In this document: positions 1 through 7,100 of the stretch, piece by piece
Layout of the letters: each line of letters begins with the position of its first letter
Numbering within the stretch: position 1 is the first letter of the stretch
Source: a virus
DNA length: 28,708 bases
Virus record (IMG/VR): IMGVR_UViG_3300017958_000044
Coordinates: 1 to 28,708 of that record
Reading direction: 5' to 3' (one strand)
Program-made: the position numbers and the translations under genes
The notes under the pieces: generated by a model
What the model was told of the DNA's origin: nothing
Database searches by the model: none
What the model saw: only the letters and a program-made list of their open reading frames with translations

Positions 1-1101
1 AGACAGAGTGCTTGGCAAAGCAAAGTCAAAGACGATATACTAAAACTACAACGCGGCATTGACGAATTAGAGCAACTGGACATTGATGCTGAACTGGAAG
101 CACATGAAAAACTCGCATCTTGGACTGAAAACAACAATGCAATTACTGCTCTCAACAAAGAAAAGAGCACACTAGAAGTAGCACTAGAACGTGCAGACAA
201 ATCCGTTAAAAAAGTAGAACAAGATATTGCGGAACTAGAAGATGCAACCTGTTATGCTTGTGGACAAGAACTACATGCAGACAAAAAACAGGAAATACTT
301 GACAAAAAGACCAAAGAACTTAAAGATGCTGACACTTACAAACTGGAAATAGCAGAAAAACTGTCAGAAGTAGAAGAGGCATTAAGTGTAATTGGCGAAA
401 TTAATGGCAAACCAAGCACATTTTACGAAACTGCTAAGGAAGCATACGAGCATCGCAACAATGTTGACAGTTTGCGTCAAGCACTTGAAAGCAAGACTAC
501 AGAAACGGATCCGTATCAAGGTCAAATTGACGATTTAACCGAAACAGGCCTGCAAGAAGTAGACTGGAATCCTGTAAACGACCTAACAAACTACAAAGAA
601 CACCAAGAATTCTTATTAAAACTGTTAACAAACAAGGATTCGTTTATTCGTAAAAAGATTATTGATCAAAATCTAATGTATCTAAACAATAGATTAACAT
701 ATTATCTCAACAAACTGGGATTACCGCATCAGGTTGTGTTCCAAAATGATCTAAACGTTGAAATCACACAACTAGGACAGGACTTAGACTTTGACAACCT
801 GTCACGAGGTGAAAGAAACAGACTTATCCTTGGTATGAGTTTTGCATTCCGTGACGTATGGGAAAGCCTATATCAAAACATCAACTTGTTATTCATTGAC
901 GAGTTAATTGACAGTGGTATGGACACAGCAGGTGTTGAGAACAGTCTTGGTGTGCTCAAGAAAATGGGCAGAGACAGAGACAAAAATGTATTCCTTATCT
1001 CGCACAAGGACGAACTTGTGGGCAGAGTTAACCATGTAATGAAGGTTATCAAGGAGAACGGTTTCACATCATACGAAAATGACATAGAAATTGTAGAATA
1101 G
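1..1101 (+). CDS. 46: Recombination endonuclease subunit gp46 (SbcC/Rad50-like), 5' end missing
   Basis: The frame is open from base 1, so the gene enters from outside the window and about 366 C-terminal codons are seen (T4 gp46 is 560 aa). A charged coiled coil is split by a CYACG zinc hook (Cys codons at 250 and 259), as in Rad50/SbcC proteins. It is followed by the ABC-ATPase C-terminal lobe: the signature LSRGE at 799-813, Walker B (LLFIDEL, about 886-906) and the switch histidine of LISHKDE at 1003. In T4, gp46 pairs with nuclease gp47 to resect DNA ends for recombination-dependent replication. The Walker A half lies upstream and cannot be checked. The next gene starts one base after the stop, so the two are co-transcribed. 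The identification rests on motifs and their order and is firm. Confidence 0.95.
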   Translation, partial: RQSAWQSKVKDDILKLQRGIDELEQLDIDAELEAHEKLASWTENNNAITALNKEKSTLEVALERADKSVKKVEQDIAELEDATCYACGQELHADKKQEILDKKTKELKDADTYKLEIAEKLSEVEEALSVIGEINGKPSTFYETAKEAYEHRNNVDSLRQALESKTTETDPYQGQIDDLTETGLQEVDWNPVNDLTNYKEHQEFLLKLLTNKDSFIRKKIIDQNLMYLNNRLTYYLNKLGLPHQVVFQNDLNVEITQLGQDLDFDNLSRGERNRLILGMSFAFRDVWESLYQNINLLFIDELIDSGMDTAGVENSLGVLKKMGRDRDKNVFLISHKDELVGRVNHVMKVIKENGFTSYENDIEIVE

Positions 1102-1102
1102 C

Positions 1103-1303
1103 ATGGAAAAAGACACACACGACAAACTAGTAGAGGCATATCTAGAATATTTCAAGGCAAATGAAAAATTTGAGGCACGTAATAGTGAGCGAACCCATCG
1201 TGCAACTCGTAAATGGCTGCGTACCATACGCAGTTTAGCATACGATCGCATGGGAGAAGTTCACGAAAAACATCTAGCCAAAAAGGCAGCAAATAAAAAG
1301 TAG
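1103..1303 (+). CDS. Small basic protein of unknown function (66 aa)
   Basis: A 66-codon ORF begins one base after the gp46 stop and is probably translated by coupling, since no separate strong ribosome site is seen. The product is rich in Lys, Arg, Glu and Ala, looks fully helical (it begins MEKDTHDKLVEAYLEYFKAN) and ends in a Lys/Ala tail. There is no membrane segment or signal peptide. Its place behind gp46 suggests a role near replication or recombination, but that is position only. I associate short proteins like this with marine T4-like phages but cannot name a family. The tight junction and sensible composition argue for a real gene rather than a chance ORF. Confidence 0.7.
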   Translation: MEKDTHDKLVEAYLEYFKANEKFEARNSERTHRATRKWLRTIRSLAYDRMGEVHEKHLAKKAANKK

Positions 1304-1321
1304 GCACACATATATAAGTTC

Positions 1322-1756
1322 GTGCAGTGGACTTATGAAGGCAAACAAATAGACACAATACCAGACGAATACGAAGGCTTTGTTTATCTCATAACGAATA
1401 AAAAGAATGGCAAAAAGTACATAGGCAAAAAACTAGCCAAATTCAAAACCACTAAACCTCCCCTCAAAGGCAGAAAAAACAAACGCAGAGGCTACAAAGA
1501 AAGTGACTGGCGCGAATACTGGGGTTCATCAGATCGTCTTAATGAAGATGTAAAAAAGTATGGTGAACAAAACTTTTTGCGCGAAATACTTTATCTTTGC
1601 AAATCAAGGGCAGAAATGTCGTACATAGAGGCAAGAGAACAATTTGACCGCCGTGTATTAGAAACAGATGACTATTATAACGGTATTATCAACGTAAGAG
1701 TAGGCGGTTCGGATAAATTGCGGCAGGCATTACTAGAGCATCAGGCAAAAAAATAA
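1322..1756 (+). CDS. GIY-YIG endonuclease-domain protein
   Basis: This 144-aa protein starts at a GTG. The frame is closed upstream by the stop of the preceding gene, and no ATG precedes the conserved core. Residues about 18-38 read GFVYLITNKKNGKKYIGKK, which matches the paired GIY and YIG strands of the GIY-YIG nuclease fold. Further family marks follow: the helix with YWGSS and KYGEQNF, a conserved Glu in SYIEAREQF, and an Asn-containing NGIINVR near the end. There is no separate DNA-binding domain like that of I-TevI, so it is closer to the short freestanding Seg-type or to phage-fixed GIY-YIG proteins. It could be a homing endonuclease or a DNA-processing nuclease. The structured intergenic region begins directly after its stop codon. 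Confidence 0.8.
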   Translation: MQWTYEGKQIDTIPDEYEGFVYLITNKKNGKKYIGKKLAKFKTTKPPLKGRKNKRRGYKESDWREYWGSSDRLNEDVKKYGEQNFLREILYLCKSRAEMSYIEAREQFDRRVLETDDYYNGIINVRVGGSDKLRQALLEHQAKK

Positions 1757-2084
1757 TCAGCACCTAAGGTTAGCGGGCCAGATTGTAATACCGCTGTGGA
1801 AAACCCGGCGAAAAGTAACCGGACACGTACACATCAAGCCACTCCCTTTGGAGTTAAGGATTGGTGTAGGTTGAATGCTGACAATCGCAAACACAGATAC
1901 TCCTAAAAACCGTGTGCTAGGAACGAAGTAGCGGGTAATACATCAAGTGTATGATATAATACACTTAGTGTATGATGTCGACGCAGGTAGGGAAAGGTCA
2001 GAGCCCATGGAGTTGTGTATAAACTAAACACCTGTTTCCATAGTCTCGGCTGGGGCGAACTCACATGAAGCGAGAAATTTTTTT
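1757..2084 (+). ncRNA. Candidate structured noncoding RNA, ends at a T-run
   Basis: About 330 bases without a credible ORF but dense with complementary pairs. TCAGCACCT (1757-1765) pairs with AGG (1868-1870) and TGCTGA (1876-1881) and encloses three arms: AGCGG/CCGCT (1772-1776/1791-1795), CCGG/CCGG (1805-1808/1819-1822), and ACAC/GTGT (1829-1832/1864-1867) capped by ACTCC-CTTT-GGAGT (1841-1854). A second domain has ACATC/GATGT (1940-1944/1974-1978) around an 8-bp stem (1945-1952/1959-1966). A third has ATGGA/TCCAT (2007-2011/2037-2041). TCTCG/CGAGA (2044-2048/2071-2075) is followed by seven Ts (2078-2084), which look like a terminator. I do not recognise the family. Pairings were found by eye, without energies or alignment. 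Confidence 0.45.
2044..2084 (+). terminator. Possible intrinsic terminator of the structured RNA
   Basis: TCTCG at 2044-2048 pairs with CGAGA at 2071-2075 and is followed by AA and seven Ts (2078-2084). The stem is short and the loop of 22 bases is large for a classical terminator, so the call is tentative. It marks the likely 3' end of the preceding structured region or of the gp46 transcript. Confidence 0.35.
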
Positions 2085-2085
2085 G

Positions 2086-2109
2086 GATGGAACCCTAACA
2101 GGTTCCGTC
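2086..2109. other. Stable intergenic hairpin
   Basis: GATGGAACC (2086-2094), a six-base loop CTAACA, then GGTTCCGTC (2101-2109) gives a nine-pair stem with one G-T pair. It follows a T-run directly but has no T-run of its own, so it is unlikely to be a plus-strand terminator. It may belong to the structured RNA domain upstream, or, read on the minus strand with its trailing As and Ts, stop leftward transcription from gp26/gp51. Confidence 0.5.
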
Positions 2110-2137
2110 TGACTGAAACAATCTACATGAAACTTAA

Positions 2138-2163
2138 AACAACACCACTTCGTGTTGTTGTGT
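2138..2163 (+). terminator. Hairpin, possible weak terminator
   Basis: AACAACAC (2138-2145) and GTGTTGTT (2152-2159) form a perfect eight-pair stem with a six-base loop. The following sequence is G/T-rich (GTGTTTAATCTTC) rather than a clean T-run, so termination would be inefficient. It lies between the structured region and the late promoter at 2228 and would separate the early-side genes from the late transcript. Confidence 0.4.
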
Positions 2164-2208
2164 TTAATCTTCTAAAAAAGAAAAATAGTTTGAGCGATAG
2201 CGAAAACT

Positions 2209-2235
2209 TGTTTCGTGAAACGAAACACATAAATA
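2209..2235 (+). promoter_or_regulatory. Late promoter CATAAATA with abutting palindrome
   Basis: CATAAATA at 2228-2235 differs from the T4 late box TATAAATA in one base and lies 24 bases before the GTG start at 2260, giving a predicted start site near 2241 and a short leader with AGGAG. Directly upstream, TGTTTCGT (2209-2216) and ACGAAACA (2220-2227) form a perfect eight-base inverted repeat with a three-base centre that touches the box. T4 late promoters have no -35 element, so the palindrome is an unexpected extra. Confidence 0.6.
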
Positions 2236-2259
2236 TATACAACTATCTAGGAGAGTATT

Positions 2260-3018
2260 GTGAAAGTATTTGATGTTGTCAATGAGGGAAAAGTTGAAGA
2301 AGGTCCTCTTGATTATGTAAAAAGAGCATTTGGTAGTAAAACTGCTGCTACTAAGATTGACATGGGTCAAGAAACAAAGAGATTAGCCAACGATTTTAAA
2401 GCATTTTATAAAAATACTCCTGATGGTGTTCCTACTACTGCATTATTGTTAAAGTTTCTTCAGGATGCTGGGTTGCCAATCGGATCTGAAAAAGAAATAA
2501 TTGCAGCGATGAGAAAAAATCCCAGCATGGCAAGAAAAATTAAAGGTGCAGCAAAAAGCACTGCTGGTGTTGCAGGAAAAGTTGCAAAAGGTGCTGCTGG
2601 CGCAGTTGCTAAGGGCGCACAAAAAATTGGTCAAGCAGTTAAGGGACCTGCTCCGATAAAACCAAAAGACGGCGAAACTGTAATGACAGCAGGAATGTAC
2701 GAATCATTAATGGAAGCAGAACTTGCACCTAGCGACATCACTGGTATAATTCAACATTTTGTAAAAAAAGGGTTACAGGCTAAAGGTGCTGATGTTAAAA
2801 GATCAAAATATGCGGCTCCGGCACAGCAAGAGCCAGCAGGAATAGTGCAGAAAGCACAAAGTGCTACAGGCGGAACTGCTCCTGCTAGTAAGGCACCAAG
2901 CGGAGAAGAACCAGCACAACAGCCTAAGTTATCAAAAGCAGGACAAGTAGTAGTAAGTGCATTTAAAAAGTTGCCAGCAGCAGAAAAGCAAACTGTTTTA
3001 GGAATGTTAAGTTCTTAA
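2260..3018 (+). CDS. Ala/Lys-rich protein, histone-H1-like middle, unknown function
   Basis: This 252-aa ORF starts at GTG with a well-placed AGGAG seven bases upstream and a late promoter just before it, so it is probably a late product. The N-terminal 90 residues look helical and globular. Residues about 92-136 form a low-complexity Ala/Gly/Lys stretch with repeats such as KGAAKSTAGVAGKVAKGAAG, much like the tail of histone H1 or other DNA-compacting proteins. Residues about 180-225 are Pro/Gln/Ala-rich, and a short helix (LPAAEKQTVLGML) closes the protein. There is no signal peptide. It may be a DNA-associated internal head protein or another virion component; the composition supports this but proves nothing. 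Its stop overlaps the stop of the opposing gp51-like gene. Confidence 0.75.
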   Translation: MKVFDVVNEGKVEEGPLDYVKRAFGSKTAATKIDMGQETKRLANDFKAFYKNTPDGVPTTALLLKFLQDAGLPIGSEKEIIAAMRKNPSMARKIKGAAKSTAGVAGKVAKGAAGAVAKGAQKIGQAVKGPAPIKPKDGETVMTAGMYESLMEAELAPSDITGIIQHFVKKGLQAKGADVKRSKYAAPAQQEPAGIVQKAQSATGGTAPASKAPSGEEPAQQPKLSKAGQVVVSAFKKLPAAEKQTVLGMLSS

Positions 3019-3233
3019 AAGAAAGGTAAACCTGATTTTTTAGTTGTTTCTAGATTATCATTAATAAGTGTAGCACAAATTTCTCGATCTTCTGCGCCCA
3101 TGATATAGATATCTTCTATAGATACAGATCCTCTCATATACCAACACAATTTCATTAGTTCTAGTTTAAACTGCTTGGCCTCTTTTTCTAGGATCTTGAC
3201 TTCGTTTAAAATTTGGTCAACCGGCCAGGGCAA
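3015..3233 (-). CDS. 51: Baseplate hub assembly catalyst / tail chaperone, gp51-like (72 aa)
   Basis: A minus-strand ORF of 72 codons begins eight bases after the gp26 stop. The only usable start is TTG at 3233, since an in-frame stop lies ten codons upstream; AAGGA overlaps the gp26 stop but sits very close to the TTG. The product has a helical LEKEAKQFKLELMKLCWYMRG core, a conserved-looking SIEDIYIMGAEDREI helix and ends KKSGLPFF. I associate this pattern with small proteins called gp51 in marine T4-like phages; T4 gp51 itself is much longer (249 aa), so the name is a positional and pattern call. In T4, gp51 acts in baseplate hub formation, and genes 26 and 51 also sit together on the opposite strand. 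Translation is probably coupled to gp26. Confidence 0.65.
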   Translation of the reverse strand: MPWPVDQILNEVKILEKEAKQFKLELMKLCWYMRGSVSIEDIYIMGAEDREICATLINDNLETTKKSGLPFF

Positions 3234-3238
3234 GATCC

Positions 3239-4102
3239 TTATGCGAAAAAATTTGCTTGGTCAAACATAATAGGTACTTCGTAACTTTCAGGAGCACCTT
3301 TTTCTATATCTTCAGGATCTGACATTACCTTCATTGGTGGAATGTTAAATTTTGATTTTTCGTTTTCAATTTGACTAGAAACAAGATTATAAAAAGTTCT
3401 ATCAGCATTTTCGATAAATTCTTTTATTTGATGAGGGTTCGTAACTTTGTCCTCTCCTATTTCTATACTCTGTATGCTAGACAACATCATGCCAACAGTT
3501 AACTCTGTAAGTTTTTTGAAACTTTTGTTAAATTGATTTATTTTTTCTTCATCAGATGTATTTTCATCATTTACAATAGCAAATACACGCTGTTCTTCAA
3601 ATGTTTTAATAGCACTTTGTGTAAATTCTTTATAGTTGATTGGACGTATTTTAATCACAAGATCGTCTACATAAACGGTATCATTAAACTCTATGTCGCG
3701 ATATTGCTCTAATAGTGGACGCAAGTCAGTGCTAAAGTCTCTAGTTTCGTTAATACCAGGCACTGACGATGTAATAGTCATATATTCGCCAAATGTAGCA
3801 ATTCGAATAGCAATAAGTGCAGCATCAAGATCTAAACTTGGCATCATCCAAGCATTTTTAATATTAGGAATGCAACTTTGTATAACATCAACAGTTGATT
3901 GACCGTTCATAAGAGCATCAGCAGTTTTAAATGCTAGTTCGTCTTTAGCAGTCATTGAAAATACAGGATACTCATTGTTTTCTGTAGGTTCAAGTGCACC
4001 TTCAGGATAGTACTTTCCTTTACTAGGCAAAGTCATGTATAACTTAGGTTGTCTAAAATATTTCTTTAAAGGGTTAGCACCCGGTGCAGTAATTTCTGGC
4101 AT
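3239..4102 (-). CDS. 26: Baseplate hub subunit gp26
   Basis: A 287-aa minus-strand protein starts with ATG at 4102, preceded by GGAGAAAAAC as ribosome site. It opens MPEITAPGANPLKKYFRQPK and continues with LYMTLPSKGKYYP and FSMTAKDELAFKTADALMNG, the strongly conserved start of the T4 gp26-like baseplate family. T4 gp26 is 208 aa, so this one has a longer C-terminal part, including an acidic helix near residues 150-200. The protein acts in assembly of the central hub of the baseplate. It forms a two-gene minus-strand unit with the gp51-like gene, driven by the minus-strand late box at 4153-4146, while nearly all its neighbours run the other way. This strand switch also occurs in T4. Confidence is high. 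Confidence 0.88.
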   Translation of the reverse strand: MPEITAPGANPLKKYFRQPKLYMTLPSKGKYYPEGALEPTENNEYPVFSMTAKDELAFKTADALMNGQSTVDVIQSCIPNIKNAWMMPSLDLDAALIAIRIATFGEYMTITSSVPGINETRDFSTDLRPLLEQYRDIEFNDTVYVDDLVIKIRPINYKEFTQSAIKTFEEQRVFAIVNDENTSDEEKINQFNKSFKKLTELTVGMMLSSIQSIEIGEDKVTNPHQIKEFIENADRTFYNLVSSQIENEKSKFNIPPMKVMSDPEDIEKGAPESYEVPIMFDQANFFA

Positions 4103-4113
4103 GTTTTTCTCCG

Positions 4114-4121
4114 CATAAATA
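4114..4121 (+). promoter_or_regulatory. Plus-strand late promoter box CATAAATA
   Basis: CATAAATAC lies 59 bases before the tape-measure start. By T4 geometry, transcription would begin near 4127, giving a leader of about 53 bases that contains AGGA at 4165-4168. It faces the minus-strand box at 4146-4153. Confidence 0.6.
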
Positions 4122-4145
4122 CAATATAAGCGTATGTATCTCTTT

Positions 4146-4153
4146 TATTTATA
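4146..4153 (-). promoter_or_regulatory. Minus-strand late promoter box TATAAATA
   Basis: On the minus strand these bases read TATAAATA, an exact match to the T4 late consensus. A start near 4140 would give a leader of about 38 bases to the gp26 ATG at 4102. The transcript would run back over the plus-strand box at 4114-4121. Confidence 0.7.
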
Positions 4154-4179
4154 TGCGCATATTATAGGAACAACATTTT

Positions 4180-7100
4180 ATGGCAGGACCAGTTCAAGGT
4201 CAATGGGGCGGCGAAGACATCATTCTAAATGATGCAGCAACCGAAACTACGGCTTTACAAATACTAGCAGCAGTAAACCGCATGAGCGGTGGACCGAACA
4301 CTAGTCAATCACAAAAAGCCGCAGACATGCTTGCTCAAGCCAACATGAATGCTGCGTCAGCAGCCTCTGCTGCTGCGGATGCAGTAAGCGGACTAGGTTC
4401 AGCAGTAGCCGGTGCATTTAGCACAATGATAGGCACAATAAGAGGTCTAGGCGAAGAATTACTTATTGGCGGCAATAGAATAAGTGACTTTTCTTCACAC
4501 ATTACAGGAGCAATGTCTGAAATTCCTGTATTTGGTGCTGCGCTCGGCGGTCTAACACAACTGTTTATTAGTGTAGTTGACAATCAGATAGACACATTTA
4601 GAGAACTAAGTGGTGTTGGTATGGATCTCGGTGGAGATCTATTTGAAGCAAAAAGATCAGCAATACAGGCAGGACTAAGTTTAGACACATTCCAGCAAAC
4701 ACTGATGAATAATTCTGTAGCACTAACAACTTTTGGCGGAAGTGCAAGAGAAGGTGCTAGAAGATTTAAAGAAACAAGCGGAGTACTACAAAGAAACTTC
4801 GGAAAAAATCTTTCTGCACTAGGCTTAACAATGGATGAAACTGCACAATTTACTGCCGAGTATATGGAGTTGCAGAACACTTTAGGTAGAAATCAAAAGT
4901 TTACTGCTGCAAGTCAAGCACAAGCAACTAACGATTATATTATGCAGTTAGATGGTCTTTCAAGAGTAACAGGTAAACAGCGCGAAGAAGTTGCTGCTAT
5001 GTTGCAGCAACAGGCTAACGACAAGAGAATGAAAGCACTTCTGGCATCTATGGACGAAGATGTTGCTAAAACACTACAAAATGTAACAACTAATATTGCA
5101 GCAAAGAGTCCAGAGTTAGCAGAAGCAGTTACAGAACTTGTTGCTACTGGTGGCGTACCACTCAATAATGAACTTGCAAAAAGTATTTCATTGATGAGTC
5201 CTGCAATTAGAGAAGCATCTGCTCAGTTAAGAGACGGAACAATAACTGAACAGCAGTATGTTGATGTTCTTAATAGAGAAATTGCTTCGTCAAAAGACAA
5301 GTTAAAAGCCGACGGAAAAAATATTGCTACACTTGCTGCCTTAGGCAATACTGCATATGACGGAACTTTAGCATTAGCGTCTATGGGCGACGGATTAAAG
5401 TCTGTAGAAGAAGTAAGTGCAGAGCAAGCAGCAGCACAAGAACGCGGACAAAAATCACTTTTAGATTTTGAAAGAATGATTCAACAGGTTAGAAATGTTA
5501 TTTTTGGTGCTCTTGTAAACAGCGGCATCTTTGATACGATTATGGATAGTTTCGAAGACTTAACAGCAATGTTTAGTGTAGACGGCGAAGAAATGGGATC
5601 TGGACTTAGTGCTTTAACTGACAAAGTAAAAGAAATAGCAAGCGGCGTAAGCAAAGTTTTTGGACAATTTGTAAGTGATGTTAAACAGTTTGGATTTGAC
5701 AAAGCATTTTCATTACTTTGGAGCGAGACACTAAAACCAAAACTGTCCGAAGCATGGGAAAAGATTAGCACAGGCATTAGAGAAACTGTGTGGCCAATGT
5801 TTAGAGACGGCATGCAAAGTGCAGCAGATTATCTTACTGAAAAATTAACTACTTGGTGGCAAGGCATAGATTTCAAACAGATTCTAATGGAAAACTGGAA
5901 GACGTTTGGTGTAGTTGCAGGAGGCTTACTATTAGGAGCATTTGTTGGTATACCTGCACTAATTGGAGGAGCACTAATACTTGGCATCGGCGCACTGTTT
6001 GGTGCTGAACTGTTTTCAAACATCGGTGCAAAACTATCTGAAACATGGACATCATTCACAGACGGTATCTATGAAATGTTTTCTGGAGTAGCGGAATTTT
6101 TCCAACCAGCAGTAGATGTCTTTAGGTCAGTAGCCGATGGTATTAGAAGTATAATAAGTGGTATTACTGGATTTATTGGCGACATAATTAGCAAAATTCC
6201 AGGTGCAGGACTAGTTACTGATGGACTAACCGCAGTAAGCGACTTTTTTGGATTTGGAGAAGAAAAAGCAGAAGAAGCCATTGCAGCAGCCGATCAAAGC
6301 ACAATGCGTGTACTAGAAGGCGAAGAAAAAATTGCCCATCTAAAAGAAGAAAGAGCAAGAGAACAAGAAAAATTTGATAATGCAAAATCTAGAAGAGAAA
6401 AATCTCGTGCAATGGAATGGATTAGAATGTACGATCAGGCTATTGCGCAAGAAGAAGCAGCATTAGCAAATACCACAGCAGCAAGAACAGAATCTGCAGA
6501 AAGAGAAGTAACTGCTGCTGAAGCCGCAGCAATAGAAGCAGAAGCAAAAGCCGCAGCAATTTCAAGTCTTCAAACTGCCCTTGATGAAGAACGATTAAGA
6601 TATCAAGATCTTACTACTAGAGAAGAACTCGAAGCATCTAAAGAAGTACAAGAAAATCTTAAACGTATGTTAGCAGAGCAAGAAGCAGCAGCACAAGAAG
6701 TTACTGATGCAAAAATACAAGCCGCTGAAAGCGAAAAACAATCCATAACTGCTACATTAGATGACACTGCTAGTACAGTAGCAGATCTTGCTAAACAAAT
6801 GGGAATCGATCCATCTGAAGGGTTAAGTGCTACTCTGCACGGCGGAGTCCCAACTGAAATAAATGGACGACCAGTTCCGATGTCTATGCTTTCAGAAGAT
6901 CAAAAAAATAATATACTTGCATCAAAAGAAGCACAATCATATATGCCAGATGCTGGCAATAGATCAAAAAAACAAGTAAAAAGCCCAGAAATAAAAGCAC
7001 TTTCAGATGCACTTACACAAGTTAAAGATCCTAAAAACTACGCATCAGATATACATTCTGCACAACAAGGACAATTTTTAACACCTGCGCAAATGGCTGA

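Noticed and set aside
472-1101. Separate 209-aa gene starting at 472
   Set aside because: The same frame is open back to base 1 with a zinc hook and coiled coil in register, so this is only the end of gp46.
1876-1930. tmRNA-like segment, TCGCAAAC followed by a short frame
   Set aside because: The resume-codon-like TCGCAAACAC is followed by a frame without the usual hydrophobic Ala-rich tag end, and there is no tRNA-like domain (no GTTCGA T-loop, no acceptor stem).
1757-2084. Group I intron with the GIY-YIG gene as its endonuclease
   Set aside because: An S-like ATAGTCT (2040-2046) and a CCCTTTGG arm recall T4 introns, but no matching GACTA-type P7 partner was found within the region, and neither flanking ORF looks like a split exon. 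Kept as an unassigned structured RNA.
5873-6059. Minus-strand ORFs across the tape-measure hydrophobic segment
   Set aside because: They are antisense shadows with no ribosome sites, inside a gene with strong coding character.
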